Positions 1 through 9,650 of a stretch of 64,000 nt of DNA are shown here, one piece after another. The number at the start of each line of letters is the position of its first letter. The first letter of the stretch is position 1. Made by a program: the position numbers and the translations under genes. The stretch covers positions 1-64,000 of the forward strand of contig NZ_DRGM01000211.1 of assembly GCF_011050055.1 (NCBI RefSeq). Reading direction: 5' to 3'. This DNA comes from Pseudoalteromonas prydzensis. Its GTDB lineage: Bacteria > Pseudomonadota > Gammaproteobacteria > Enterobacterales > Alteromonadaceae. The notes beneath the pieces are model-generated. The model was not told where the DNA came from. It saw nothing but the letters and a program-made list of their open reading frames with translations, and did no database searches.

Positions 1-585
1 CAACTTACCCACGCACAGCATACACGTGTACTGCTATACCGTGACCAAATTGATGATGCGGTGGGCTTTATTCATTCGCGTGATGCGCTGCGCCTATTAA
101 CGAAAGAACAGTTTGATAAGCCGTCATTGCTACGTGCTGTACGTGAGATTTATTTTATTCCTGAAGGCACATCGTTAAATACACAACTGTTCAAATTCCA
201 ACAATCGAAAGAACGTATCGGTTTGGTGGTTGATGAATACGGTGACATACAAGGCCTAGTAACCTTAGAAGATATCCTAGAAGAAGTGGTTGGTGATTTT
301 ACTACCACACAAACTCGTACACCAAGCGAAGAAGTCGTGTCACAGGATGATGGTTCATTCTTAGTAGATGGCGGTGCTAACGTGCGTGATCTCAATAAAG
401 AAATGGATTGGGAATTTCCCCTTGATGGTCCAAAAACTTTAAGTGGTTTGATTGTCGAATACTTAGAAGATATTCCAGATGCTAATTTAAGTTTACGTAT
501 TGCAGGCTACCCTATAGAAGTGGTTGAAGTGAAAGAAAACATGATCAAGCTGGTACGTATCCAAGCAAATAAACGCAAAGTATAA
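1..585 (+). CDS. CorB/CNNM-type membrane protein with CBS and CorC_HlyC domains, 3' part
   Basis: The 5' end is cut by the window: the reading frame is open from base 1, so 194 C-terminal residues are visible. The first ~90 residues are the end of a CBS pair, including a typical LVVDEYGDIQGLVTLEDILE stretch. Residues ~110-190 form the CorC_HlyC domain, a FAD-binding-like fold at the C-terminus of this family. The full protein would carry an N-terminal DUF21/CNNM membrane domain and is usually linked to magnesium or cobalt export or resistance (E. coli CorB/YfjD type). The transport role is family knowledge, not visible here. A 9-bp hairpin follows the stop. Confidence 0.85.
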   Translation, partial: QLTHAQHTRVLLYRDQIDDAVGFIHSRDALRLLTKEQFDKPSLLRAVREIYFIPEGTSLNTQLFKFQQSKERIGLVVDEYGDIQGLVTLEDILEEVVGDFTTTQTRTPSEEVVSQDDGSFLVDGGANVRDLNKEMDWEFPLDGPKTLSGLIVEYLEDIPDANLSLRIAGYPIEVVEVKENMIKLVRIQANKRKV

Positions 586-594
586 GTCTTTAAG

Positions 595-617
595 TAGAGT
601 AGCAACAAGCTACTCTA
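595..617 (+). terminator. Hairpin after the CorB-like gene
   Basis: TAGAGTAGC, loop AACAA, GCTACTCTA: a perfect 9-bp stem starting 10 bases after the stop codon. There is no good T-tract behind it, so it may be a weak or Rho-assisted terminator or an mRNA-stabilising 3' end. Confidence 0.45.
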
Positions 618-723
618 TACTTCCCCAACTAGCCCCACTTTTTTGTGCATGTTATACCAATCGACTTAAATATTTAACCATTCTAGCCCGCTATGCGCTC
701 TTATGTAGATATTGACGGTAAAG

Positions 724-1332
724 TTAGCTAAATAACCGTTCTAGCCAACTTTGATCGAGATCTGCTTCGCACTTTTTAAGTTGTGCACCATAGCGACTGG
801 CGCGGTTTTTAACTTTATTTGCCACTGCCATTAGCCACTGTTTCTTTTTATAAGTGCCACGTTTGTAGCCGCCCCAACCCTCATGATAATTAAGGTATTG
901 CGCATAAGCATCCCACTTCGACACACCATTTACTTTATGGGTTTTATAGACAAACCAAGCCATAAAGTCGATTGCATCATCAAAATCATCTCGATCGGCG
1001 CCACTATTGCCCGTTTCACGAATGTAATCAGCCCAAGTGGGAGTTTTAGCTTGTGAGTAGCCATAGGCTGAACTTGCTCTGCCAGTGGGAATGATCCATA
1101 AAAAATATTCCATTGGCGGTGCAGCATCATGTCTAAAGGAACTTTCTTGGTACATCATGCTCATTAATACATGTTTCGGTGATCCCCACTTTTCTTGGGC
1201 ATCTTTTGCGTCATAATACCAATCGCTTTTCTCTTCAAAAATTTTACATATATCATTAGGTTGCTTTGGAGGGGCTGTTGCGCAACCTGTTAACGCAGCT
1301 CCCAGCGATAAAATAATTAAACTTTTTTTCAT
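724..1332 (-). CDS. Lipoprotein with lytic-transglycosylase (SLT-like) domain
   Basis: 202 residues. The signal peptide ends in a lipobox (LTGC, Cys17), so this is a predicted lipoprotein. The motif QESSF (Glu63) followed by SAYGYSQAKTPTW resembles the catalytic Glu and the G-x-x-Q-x-x-P-x-T-W part of lysozyme-like SLT transglycosylases, which cut peptidoglycan between MurNAc and GlcNAc with 1,6-anhydro product formation. The C-terminal part (NYHEGWGGY) fits the same fold. The specific subfamily (MltE/EmtA-like or another) cannot be settled by eye. It is a single gene downstream of gshA on the same strand, with a 128-base gap. Confidence 0.75.
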   Translation of the reverse strand: MKKSLIILSLGAALTGCATAPPKQPNDICKIFEEKSDWYYDAKDAQEKWGSPKHVLMSMMYQESSFRHDAAPPMEYFLWIIPTGRASSAYGYSQAKTPTWADYIRETGNSGADRDDFDDAIDFMAWFVYKTHKVNGVSKWDAYAQYLNYHEGWGGYKRGTYKKKQWLMAVANKVKNRASRYGAQLKKCEADLDQSWLERLFS

Positions 1333-1422
1333 TTTTTTTGATTCTCGCTGAACTTTTTATAAAAGCGTAAGTCCTATTTTATGAATGCGCAGTTTAGCAT
1401 TGTTTATCCCTGAAGAATCTTT

Positions 1423-1452
1423 ACGCAGCCAACTTGGGCTGCGTTTTTTTTT
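1423..1452 (+). terminator. Intrinsic terminator reading on the plus strand
   Basis: ACGCAGCC, loop AACTTG, GGCTGCGT, then a run of eight or more T. The T-run is on the plus-strand side, yet the genes on both sides (the transglycosylase lipoprotein and gshA) are on the minus strand. On the minus strand the hairpin has an A-run before it and only a poor T stretch after it. It may still mark the 3' end of gshA mRNA or stop antisense transcription. Confidence 0.6.
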
Positions 1453-1460
1453 GCTACTTT

Positions 1461-3038
1461 TTAGTTAGCGTTAAAATAAGCATCTAAAAAAGCATTAAAT
1501 GTCACGTTATCAGCTGCTTTCAACGCTTTCTCAGCAACGATTGATTGCTCCGCCTGCTGTTTTAAGTAACTATCTGAGTACACATAATACGGTGTATTTT
1601 CATGACTTTCCTGGTAATTTCTTGCCAGCGCTAATGCAAAATGGCCATTATCAACACCCGACTCTTTCAGTTGCTTTACGTAACGTCCAGAGTACGTTAA
1701 CTCAGGATCAGCGACCCATTGGCTTAACCGCGTGATGGTTGCACTGTAGTAACTGACCCCATACGCTTCATCCATATACGCAGCAACATGCTGGAGCTGG
1801 GTAAAAATTTCCGTGCCCCACGTAGCTAAACTACATGCTTCGCCTGAACGATTTAACATAACCTGGGCAGCTCGACCTTCACTGACTACGGTATCTAAAT
1901 TTGCAGTACTACGTTGTTGCGAATCCCAATCCATTGTTGGTGAATCTTTTAATAAGCAATAAGTCAAAAACACATCTAAAAAGTGAATTTGCTCAATATC
2001 AATTCCTGTGGCTGCAAATGGATTTACATCAAGAGCCCGAATTTCTATGTATTCAATACCACCACGTAGTAATGCATCGGTTGGCGTTTCGCCACTGTTA
2101 GCATTCCGTTTCGGGCGAATTGGCGAGTAAAATTCATTTTCAATCTGCAGCACATTCTTATTCAGTTGCTTTGGCTGCGCATCTTTATAATCGGCAAGTT
2201 GATCATAAATATCAGACGGTGAGTTGATCGCCGCTTTTAACCCAGCTACGTATTCTTCTAATGAGTTGTACATTACTTTTAATGAAGATTGCGCACTATT
2301 GGTGTAGCCTAAATTACCTAAGCGTAATGCGGTGCCAGTTTCTAGATAAAGTGTGCCTTTACCGAGCTTTTTAAAAGGAAGATCGGTACTGCGACCTTGC
2401 AAAAAGGAGTTACATAATGCCGGTGAGGCACCAAATAAATAGCTGATCAGCCACAGTTCACGCTTAAAGTTACGGATCAAGCCTAAATAGCCTGATGAAA
2501 TAAAATCTTGTAGTGAACCCGTATCGCCTTTAATCGTTTGCAGACTTTGCCAAAATGACGTTGGAAACGAAATATTAAAATGCACGCCCGCAATGGCTTG
2601 CATCATACTACCGTAACGATTTTTAAGGCCTTCACGGTACAGGGTTTTCATTCGGCCAATATTAGAATCGCCAAATTGGGCTAATGCGATGTCATCTTGA
2701 TGCTCAATAAAACACGGCATACTGATAGGCCATAATAGTTCATCACCCATTTGCGATAAGGTAAACTTTTGCAAATCGTGTAGCTGATTTAACGTTTCTT
2801 CAGCAGATCCGCTAACAGGCGTAATAAACTCTAATAATGACTCAGAAAAATCCGTGGTGATATGCCCATTCGTCAACGCACAACCCACCCCTATTGGATG
2901 AGCCTGTTGCGAAATCGTACCATTGGGTTGGATCCTCAACGCTTCTCTTTCAATACCACGTTGAATGCCTTTAATTGCGTATTTATGCTGTTCCGGGGCG
3001 AGCGCTGTTAGCGCTTTAGTTAAATCATGTGTTGTCAA
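1461..3038 (-). CDS. gshA: Glutamate-cysteine ligase
   Basis: 525 residues, close to the ~518 of E. coli GshA. The enzyme joins L-glutamate and L-cysteine with ATP, the first and limiting step of glutathione synthesis in the cytosol. Recognisable family stretches are the N-terminal GIQRGIEREALR, DFSESLLEFITP, GVHFNISFP, and the later IEIRALDVNPFA. The start codon is TTG, supported by GAGGAA about 7 bases upstream; as I recall, E. coli gshA also starts at UUG. The gene is monocistronic, divergent from the chemoreceptor gene across 467 bases. Confidence 0.95.
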   Translation of the reverse strand: MTTHDLTKALTALAPEQHKYAIKGIQRGIEREALRIQPNGTISQQAHPIGVGCALTNGHITTDFSESLLEFITPVSGSAEETLNQLHDLQKFTLSQMGDELLWPISMPCFIEHQDDIALAQFGDSNIGRMKTLYREGLKNRYGSMMQAIAGVHFNISFPTSFWQSLQTIKGDTGSLQDFISSGYLGLIRNFKRELWLISYLFGASPALCNSFLQGRSTDLPFKKLGKGTLYLETGTALRLGNLGYTNSAQSSLKVMYNSLEEYVAGLKAAINSPSDIYDQLADYKDAQPKQLNKNVLQIENEFYSPIRPKRNANSGETPTDALLRGGIEYIEIRALDVNPFAATGIDIEQIHFLDVFLTYCLLKDSPTMDWDSQQRSTANLDTVVSEGRAAQVMLNRSGEACSLATWGTEIFTQLQHVAAYMDEAYGVSYYSATITRLSQWVADPELTYSGRYVKQLKESGVDNGHFALALARNYQESHENTPYYVYSDSYLKQQAEQSIVAEKALKAADNVTFNAFLDAYFNAN

Positions 3039-3505
3039 AAATGCTTCCTCGAGCCACGTGGCCTAATCCTAAGTCAATGGGGGCAAATTGATAATACTCA
3101 AGGTTTAATAATGGCATAACTGTAATTACCACTATTTGCCATGAAGGTCACCGTGTATTTATAAAGCACACTAGCTGCGGGCAGCTTAGCCCACACCCCA
3201 ATGTTTACTAATCTTGCCATTGTAAGGGCTAAGATACAATTGCTTTAATTGCACAACAGTGATGCGATTTAATTGTATACGACAGCAGTTAGCAATTATC
3301 AATGCATGGCACTACAGTGATGATATCTATTTATATACTCAGTTATTACAAGAATGCCTACAGACATTTTCACATTTATTTGTTTTAGATCATAAAAAAG
3401 CTAATTAACAATAGTTTTGTATCCAATAGTACTGAAGCAGCTATCTTTACATTGGTATGAACTTTATAATTGCTGCTAATAATAAAGTATGTTTAAGGAC
3501 TACCT
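3039..3505. other. 467-base divergent intergenic region, gshA / chemoreceptor
   Basis: No open frame of note on either strand and no RNA family recognised. It must hold the promoters of gshA (leftwards) and of the chemoreceptor gene (rightwards). A perfect -10 hexamer TATAAT stands at 3465-3470, 35 bases before the chemoreceptor start, but no convincing -35 pairs with it. A small GCTGCGGGCAGC inverted repeat is near 3175. Nothing else stands out. Confidence 0.5.
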
Positions 3506-5053
3506 ATGCGTCGGGGTCAGCAATTAGTAAATGAAGAAGTTACTTTTTCACAGCAGCAGGAACTTGTCTCCACAACTGACTTGCGTGGGGTGATCACCTA
3601 TGCAAATAAGGATTTTTGCGCCATAGCAGGTTACAATTTAGAAGAGCTGCTTGGCAAAAATCATAATATTGTTCGCCACCCTGACATGCCTAAAGCCGCA
3701 TTTAAAGAATTGTGGGAGAAACTCAAGCAAGGTCACTCTTGGCGCGGCATGGTGAAGAACCGGTGTAAAGATGGCCGTTATTATTGGGTTGATGCATTTG
3801 TCACCCCTATTTTTGAACACGGCCAACTCGTTGGTTACCAATCAGTGCGCACAAAACCCAACGAACAACAAAAACGCCGTGCCCAAGACCTGTACAGCAA
3901 AATAAATGCAGGAAAATCCTTGTCGTCTTGGCGCGAATGGGTGGCTCTACGCCAAACTGCGGCACTACTGATAGCTCTACTTGGTTTAGGACTATTGGCC
4001 ATATTTGTATCTATTGCTGTTGCACTGATAGCAACGTTGTTTTGCTTAGTTGTTATCGCATTAAATTACGATGAATTGGTTGTAACGCCAAGCGCATTAA
4101 AACAACAAAAGTTACGACATGACTCGGTGTCTCGTTATATTTATGTAGGCCATCATCCATTTAGCACAAGTGAATATAGTATACAGATGCTCAATGCTAA
4201 ATTACGTACCGTATTAGGACGAGTAAAAGACACCACAGGTACTTTTACGGGTATTGCCGCTAATTTAGATGAACAATCAGCGCTCACTGAAAAAGGCATT
4301 GCCGCACAGGGACAACGCCTTAGCCAAATAGCCACTGCTATGTCGCAGATGAGCGCAACCATAGGTGAAATATCTGGCAATACTCACCATACCGCTGAGA
4401 AAGTAAATCTTACTTACCAAAGTTGTTCCGACATAAAACTGCATATTGCTGATAATAGCGCGATGGTATCTGATCTTGCTCTGCAAGTTGAGCAAGCTGC
4501 AAGTACCGCCAACTCACTTGCAACCGAGGCGGATAAGATTGGCCAAGTAATGACTGAAATCGAAGGCATTGCTGAACAAACCAATTTGCTGGCTTTAAAT
4601 GCGGCGATTGAAGCCGCGCGTGCAGGTGAACATGGCCGAGGCTTTGCGGTAGTGGCCGATGAAGTGCGTGCGTTATCATCTCGTACACAACGTGCTACGG
4701 CACAAATTCACAGTTCAATAAAAGAAATTCAAGATACCCTGTTTAGCTGGTCTACAGTGATGAAAAACACCAAAGCGCAAGCCGATGAGTGCGTTAATAC
4801 CACCGGGCATACGCAAATTGAACTGGATAGTATTTTCGCGCAGATCAGTGAAATATCACAACTCGCCACACAAATATCTGCTGCTGCCGAGCAGCAACAA
4901 ACGGTCAGCCTTGATATTAGCGACAACATTACGCAAATAAAAGGTTACAGTGACGAGAACTTAACATTGAGTTTTAATGTAGCTAGTGGCGCAGCACAGC
5001 TTGTTGAAGGCTCGCGAAAAGTAAACGATATCCTGCTTACTTTTAAAGTATAA
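3506..5053 (+). CDS. Methyl-accepting chemotaxis protein with N-terminal PAS domain (Aer-like)
   Basis: 515 residues. Residues ~1-120 are a PAS domain of the Aer type ([33 protein letters not shown]). Residues ~145-185 are a hydrophobic hairpin anchoring the protein in the inner membrane, with no periplasmic sensing domain. The cytoplasmic signalling domain has the strongly conserved tip around residues 355-395 ([16 protein letters not shown], then [14 protein letters not shown]), which contacts CheA and CheW. By analogy it would sense redox or energy state from inside the cell; a flavin cofactor is inferred, not seen. There is no C-terminal NWETF-type pentapeptide. The start is supported by AAGGA at about 3495. 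Confidence 0.9.
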   Translation: MRRGQQLVNEEVTFSQQQELVSTTDLRGVITYANKDFCAIAGYNLEELLGKNHNIVRHPDMPKAAFKELWEKLKQGHSWRGMVKNRCKDGRYYWVDAFVTPIFEHGQLVGYQSVRTKPNEQQKRRAQDLYSKINAGKSLSSWREWVALRQTAALLIALLGLGLLAIFVSIAVALIATLFCLVVIALNYDELVVTPSALKQQKLRHDSVSRYIYVGHHPFSTSEYSIQMLNAKLRTVLGRVKDTTGTFTGIAANLDEQSALTEKGIAAQGQRLSQIATAMSQMSATIGEISGNTHHTAEKVNLTYQSCSDIKLHIADNSAMVSDLALQVEQAASTANSLATEADKIGQVMTEIEGIAEQTNLLALNAAIEAARAGEHGRGFAVVADEVRALSSRTQRATAQIHSSIKEIQDTLFSWSTVMKNTKAQADECVNTTGHTQIELDSIFAQISEISQLATQISAAAEQQQTVSLDISDNITQIKGYSDENLTLSFNVASGAAQLVEGSRKVNDILLTFKV

Positions 5054-5070
5054 CGACTTTATTTTCCATA

Positions 5071-5107
5071 AAAAAAACCGCTAAGTTATGATTCTAGCGG
5101 TTTTTTT
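5071..5107. terminator. Bidirectional terminator between the chemoreceptor and clpB
   Basis: A7-CCGCTA, an 11-base loop, TAGCGG-T7. The stem is perfect and flanked by A and T runs, so it can end transcripts from both convergent genes. Confidence 0.9.
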
Positions 5108-5122
5108 ATAGGCATAAATTGA

Positions 5123-7699
5123 TTAGCGACAGCTAAATATTAAGCCACTTTCATCAGCATCGATGACTATCATGTCACCACTTTGATATTCACCAGCGAG
5201 TAATTTCTGAGATAGCGGATTTTCAATCGTGTGCTGAATTGCACGCTTGAGTGGCCGCGCGCCATAAACGGGATCAAAACCGCTGGCAGCAATACGCTCA
5301 AGTGCTGCATCACTTATTTGCAGTAAGTACCCCATTGCCGTTAAACGCTCACGTAGCTTGCTGAGTTGAATATCAGCAATTTCTTTAATGTGTTCGTTAG
5401 CAAGCGGATGAAATACCACGGTTTCGTCAATCCGGTTAATAAATTCAGGTCTAAACTCATTAACCAAAACGCCCATCACTTTTTCTTTTAACGCTGCGTA
5501 ATCGTTATTACCTGTTTGCTCTTGAATAATATCCGAGCCTAAATTTGAGGTCATAATGATCACCGTATTTTTAAAATCAACGGTGCGACCTTGGCCATCG
5601 GTTAAGCGGCCATCATCCAATACTTGCAGTAGAATATTAAACACATCAGGATGCGCTTTTTCAATTTCATCAAGTAAAATAACTGAATAAGGACGACGAC
5701 GTACGGCTTCGGTTAAATAGCCACCTTCTTCGTAGCCAACATAGCCCGGCGGTGCGCCGACTAAGCGCGCAACTGAGTGTTTCTCCATAAACTCAGACAT
5801 ATCAATGCGCACCATCGCGCTTTCAGTGTCAAACATATAGCCCGCGAGCGCTTTCGTCAGCTCAGTTTTACCCACCCCAGTTGGGCCTAAAAATAAAAAC
5901 GAGCCAATTGGCCGATTAGGATCTGCAAGTCCTGCGCGCGAGCGACGGATCGCATTGGCAACTGCCACTACAGCTTCGTCTTGACCAATGACTTTATGAT
6001 GTAGTTGTTCTTCCATTTGCAGCAGTTTTTCTCGCTCACCTTGGAGCATCCGCGATACCGGAATACCGGTCCAACGAGAAAGTATCTCGGCGATTTCGTC
6101 TTCACCCACTTGGTTTTTCAATAAACTCATTTCTTGCATTTCGGCTTGTGAGGCCAAATCAAGTTTACGCTCCAAATCAGGAATACGGCCATATTGTAAT
6201 TCTGACATACGCTGTAAGTCAGTGGCGCGACGGGCAACATCTAAATCTAAGCGCGCTTGCTCAAGCTCCGCTTTGATCACTTGCGTGCCTTGTAAAGATG
6301 CTTTTTCAGCAGTCCATACTTCATCAAGCTCACGATATTGTGCTTCAAGTTCAGTGATCAGCTCTTGCATTTCGCTGCGGCGCTTTTGACTGGCGTCGTC
6401 TTTTTCTTTAGCTAGCGCATTATCTTCAAGTTTTAGCTGAATAATACGGCGCTCTAATTTATCTAGCGACTCTGGCTTTGAATCAATTTGCAGGCGAATA
6501 GACGACCCCGCTTCATCAATTAAATCAATAGCTTTATCTGGCAGCTGCCGGTCGCTAATATAACGGTGTGACAAGTGCGCAGCTGCTACAATTGCCGGAT
6601 CGGTAATTTCAACACTGTGATGTAGCTCATAACGCTCTTTTAAGCCACGTAAAATAGCAATGGTGTCTTCAACCGACGGCTCTTCCACCAGCACTTTTTG
6701 GAAACGACGCTCTAGAGCGGCATCTTTTTCGATGTATTTACGGTACTCATCTAAGGTGGTTGCGCCGACACAATGCAGCTCACCACGTGCTAATGCGGGT
6801 TTGAGCATATTGCCCGCATCCATCGCACCATCGCTCTTACCAGCGCCAACCATAGTATGAATTTCATCAATAAATAAAATCACTTGGCCTTCTTCTTTGG
6901 CCAGCTCATTGAGCACCGATTTTAACCGCTCTTCAAACTCACCACGGTATTTAGCACCAGCTACCAAGGCACCTAAATCAAGCGATAACACACGTTTGTT
7001 TTTCAAGCCTTCTGGCACTTCACCATTAATAATACGCTGCGCGAGCCCTTCCGCAATCGCGGTTTTACCCACACCAGGTTCGCCAATTAATACTGGGTTA
7101 TTTTTGGTGCGTCGCTGCAGAACTTGAATTGTACGGCGAATTTCGTCATCCCGACCGATAACTGGATCAAGTTTGCCTTGCTCTGCACGTTCCGTTAAAT
7201 CGATGGTGAATTTTTTAAGCGCTTGACGAGTATCCTCCGCATTTGGGTCATCAACCTTTTGACCACCACGAATGGCTTTGATAGCGGCTTCTATCTTTGT
7301 GCTGGTCATATTTAGCGCACGGAAAATATCACCTAGCGGGCCTTTATCTTCACAGGCAGCTAATACAAACAGTTCGCTGGAGATATATTTATCTTTACGT
7401 TTTTGTGCGTATTTATCACATAAATTAATCAGTGAAACCATATTGTTTGACAACTGCACGTCGCCACCAACACCTTCCACTTTAAATAGCTTTTCTATCT
7501 CTTGCGATAACTTGGTATTGAGTTCATCGGCACTTACACTGGCTTGAGCCAATAACGCACGCACACTTGAGCCACTTTGCTGCAAGAGTGAATACATTAA
7601 ATGTACCGGTTCAATAAATTGATGATCACGACCAAGCGCTAATGACTGAGCGTCAGAGAGCGCAGATTGAAATTTACTGGTAAATCGATCTAAACGCAT
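5123..7699 (-). CDS. clpB: ATP-dependent protein disaggregase ClpB
   Basis: 858 residues, the normal ClpB length. Order: Clp N-domain (~1-145), first AAA+ module with Walker [10 protein letters not shown] (~205) and Walker B LFIDEIH, the coiled-coil middle domain (~400-530) with its charged helices that recruit DnaK, and a second AAA+ module with Walker [10 protein letters not shown] (~605) and Walker [18 protein letters not shown]-terminal D2-small domain follows. The hexamer pulls aggregated proteins apart with DnaK/DnaJ/GrpE. It lies 97 bases downstream of pgeF in the rluD-pgeF-clpB order also known in E. coli, and has its own heat-shock-type promoter candidate. Confidence 0.97.
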   Translation of the reverse strand: MRLDRFTSKFQSALSDAQSLALGRDHQFIEPVHLMYSLLQQSGSSVRALLAQASVSADELNTKLSQEIEKLFKVEGVGGDVQLSNNMVSLINLCDKYAQKRKDKYISSELFVLAACEDKGPLGDIFRALNMTSTKIEAAIKAIRGGQKVDDPNAEDTRQALKKFTIDLTERAEQGKLDPVIGRDDEIRRTIQVLQRRTKNNPVLIGEPGVGKTAIAEGLAQRIINGEVPEGLKNKRVLSLDLGALVAGAKYRGEFEERLKSVLNELAKEEGQVILFIDEIHTMVGAGKSDGAMDAGNMLKPALARGELHCVGATTLDEYRKYIEKDAALERRFQKVLVEEPSVEDTIAILRGLKERYELHHSVEITDPAIVAAAHLSHRYISDRQLPDKAIDLIDEAGSSIRLQIDSKPESLDKLERRIIQLKLEDNALAKEKDDASQKRRSEMQELITELEAQYRELDEVWTAEKASLQGTQVIKAELEQARLDLDVARRATDLQRMSELQYGRIPDLERKLDLASQAEMQEMSLLKNQVGEDEIAEILSRWTGIPVSRMLQGEREKLLQMEEQLHHKVIGQDEAVVAVANAIRRSRAGLADPNRPIGSFLFLGPTGVGKTELTKALAGYMFDTESAMVRIDMSEFMEKHSVARLVGAPPGYVGYEEGGYLTEAVRRRPYSVILLDEIEKAHPDVFNILLQVLDDGRLTDGQGRTVDFKNTVIIMTSNLGSDIIQEQTGNNDYAALKEKVMGVLVNEFRPEFINRIDETVVFHPLANEHIKEIADIQLSKLRERLTAMGYLLQISDAALERIAASGFDPVYGARPLKRAIQHTIENPLSQKLLAGEYQSGDMIVIDADESGLIFSCR

Positions 7700-7734
7700 A
7701 AGGGGTTACCTATTAAAAAAACTAATTACTTAAT

Positions 7735-7763
7735 TAATGGGTATGCTCGGCACTTTGATCAAG
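7735..7763 (-). promoter_or_regulatory. Candidate sigma-32 (heat shock) promoter of clpB
   Basis: On the minus strand CTTGAT, 15 bases, then ACCCATTA resembles the RpoH consensus CTTGAA-N13-15-CCCCATnT. It ends 35 bases before the clpB start. One mismatch is in the -35 and two in the -10. clpB is an RpoH target in other gammaproteobacteria, which supports the reading. Confidence 0.55.
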
Positions 7764-7796
7764 GCTTAGGAGAAAATATACTCACTGAATAGACAC

Positions 7797-8522
7797 TTAT
7801 TTGCGCCAGATCAAAGAAGCCATCCGTCCTGTTTGACCATCGCGACGATATGAAAAGAATTGTTCACTATTGCTAACTGTACAGTACTCACCACCACTAA
7901 TATTTCTTATGCCTAGGTTAATAAGCTCGGTGGTTGCAAGCAGATAAATATCGGCTAAATATTTACCATTCGCTTGTGCCACAAATGCAGTGTGATGAGT
8001 TGCTGATTGCTCACAGAAAAGTGCTTTTACTTCACTGCCGACCTCAAACTTTGCAGCACCTATGGCAGGACCTAACCACGCTCGGATCTGTGCTGGAGGG
8101 CAGCTAAAGTGATGCAAAGTATTGGCGATAATACCCGCATGCAAACCGCGCCAGCCACCATGAATAGCAGCCACCTCTTCACCACTTTCACTGGTAAGCA
8201 AAATCGGCAAGCAATCTGCTGTCATAATTGCCAGCGGTTGATTTTTTAATCGGGTATAGAGTGCATCCGCATCATAATTAGCATGTGGGTCAAAATACTC
8301 ATCCACAACAACAACTTCACTGCTATGGACTTGGTTAAGCCACACCGGTGCTTGAGGAAGCTGAGCAGCTAAAAGCGCGCGATTCGTTAATACCGCGTGC
8401 TGATCATCGCCCACATGTAGGCCTAAGTTTAAACTCGCAAAAGGCGCATCAGATACACCGCCCTGACGAGTTGTACTGAGAGCCCCTACATTAGGTGGCG
8501 CTGTCCAATTAGGATAAAGCAT
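7797..8522 (-). CDS. pgeF: Laccase-domain protein PgeF/YfiH (peptidoglycan editing factor)
   Basis: 241 residues, full length for the family once called multicopper polyphenol oxidase. The zinc ligands and catalytic site are visible: NQVHSSEV, the Cys in MTADCLPILL, and AIHGGWRGLHAGI. In E. coli YfiH is reported to remove wrongly incorporated amino acids from peptidoglycan precursors and in other bacteria related proteins act on purine nucleosides, so the physiological substrate is not fixed by sequence. It starts 9 bases after the rluD stop on the same strand, so the two are probably co-transcribed. Confidence 0.88.
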   Translation of the reverse strand: MLYPNWTAPPNVGALSTTRQGGVSDAPFASLNLGLHVGDDQHAVLTNRALLAAQLPQAPVWLNQVHSSEVVVVDEYFDPHANYDADALYTRLKNQPLAIMTADCLPILLTSESGEEVAAIHGGWRGLHAGIIANTLHHFSCPPAQIRAWLGPAIGAAKFEVGSEVKALFCEQSATHHTAFVAQANGKYLADIYLLATTELINLGIRNISGGEYCTVSNSEQFFSYRRDGQTGRMASLIWRK

Positions 8523-8531
8523 TAAGGCAGC

Positions 8532-9509
8532 TTAAAAATCGATATTTGGGTTAGCTTTAGTATCTTCACGCAGTACGTGAGTCATGGCGACCATATCATC
8601 TGGAATAGGCGCTTGCCAGGTCATCATTTCACCAGTGATAGGATGCGCAATACTTAACTTAACAGCGTGTAATGCTTGACGATTAAACTCACGTAACATC
8701 TGGAATAATTCAGGTGTTGCACCTTTTGGTGGACGTGGACGACCGCCATATGCTTTATCACCAATCAATGGATGATTGATAAATGCCATATGCACACGAA
8801 TTTGGTGCGTACGACCTGTTTCTAAACGCAGACGTAATCGTGTATGAGCACGGAATTTTTCAGCAACACGGTAATGCGTAATCGCGGGTTTACCCTGCTC
8901 ATGCACTGCCATATGCGTACGCTGTGTAGGATGACGACCAATCGGCTTTTCAACCATACCACCGGCAGTCATGGTGCCATTACAAATTGCTTCGTATTCA
9001 CGGGTGAAGTTTTCGCGTTTTTGCAAGGCTTTAACTAAATGTGTTTGTGCCTGAATCGTTTTAGCTACCACCATTAAACCAGTAGTATCTTTATCTAAAC
9101 GGTGAACAATACCTGCGCGCGGCACGTTAATGATGTCAGGATAGTGATGCAACAATGCATTTAACACTGTGCCATCTGGATTACCAGCACCAGGGTGTAC
9201 AACTAATCCCATTGGTTTGTTGATCACTAAAATATCATCATCTTCATAAACAATGTTTAATTTGATATCTTGCGCTAAGTATTCACGTGGTGCTTCAATA
9301 CTTGTTTCAACATTTACAACCTCACCACCAAAGAGTTTTTCTCTTGGGGTGTTGAAAATTTCACCATCTACGGTGATTTTATCATCTAAAATCCACGTTT
9401 TTATACGTGAACGCGAATAATCCGGGAACAATTGTGCTAATACTTGGTCTAGACGTTTACCGCCTAACTCAGTTGGCACATCGGCTTGAAGAGAAATTTG
9501 CTCTGTCAT
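8532..9509 (-). CDS. rluD: 23S rRNA pseudouridine(1911/1915/1917) synthase
   Basis: 325 residues. An S4 RNA-binding domain covers residues ~15-75 (GKRLDQVLAQLFPDYSRSRIKTWI). The RluA-type catalytic motif GIVHRLDKDTTGLMVVAKT contains the nucleophilic Asp, and LETGRTHQIRVHM is a further family signature. The enzyme isomerises uridines in helix 69 of 23S rRNA, needed for normal subunit association. The position next to pgeF and divergent from bamD matches the E. coli arrangement and separates it from the RluC paralogue. Confidence 0.94.
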   Translation of the reverse strand: MTEQISLQADVPTELGGKRLDQVLAQLFPDYSRSRIKTWILDDKITVDGEIFNTPREKLFGGEVVNVETSIEAPREYLAQDIKLNIVYEDDDILVINKPMGLVVHPGAGNPDGTVLNALLHHYPDIINVPRAGIVHRLDKDTTGLMVVAKTIQAQTHLVKALQKRENFTREYEAICNGTMTAGGMVEKPIGRHPTQRTHMAVHEQGKPAITHYRVAEKFRAHTRLRLRLETGRTHQIRVHMAFINHPLIGDKAYGGRPRPPKGATPELFQMLREFNRQALHAVKLSIAHPITGEMMTWQAPIPDDMVAMTHVLREDTKANPNIDF

Positions 9510-9650
9510 TAGTAACTTTACCCAATTTACCAGTGCAAGCTGTGCTCGACTGGGTTAGAATCGCTTTTAATAAAAGCATTATATAATAAGCATAGTTTAC
9601 TCGGTTTTACCCACTTGGCCTAGCCGAAGACATCGAAGGTAACAAATAAA
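9510..9650. promoter_or_regulatory. Divergent promoter region rluD / bamD
   Basis: 141 bases. A perfect TATAAT is at 9582-9587 on the plus strand, preceded by the inverted repeat GCTTTT-AAT-AAAAGC at 9563-9577. No good -35 hexamer is visible at 16-18 bases spacing, so the exact bamD promoter is uncertain. Confidence 0.35.

Noticed and set aside
5123-7699. Plus-strand reading frames inside clpB (e.g. 6660-6860, 6897-7127, 7272-7547)
   Set aside because: They are the antisense shadows of the clpB codons, with low-complexity Ser-rich translations and no start signals.
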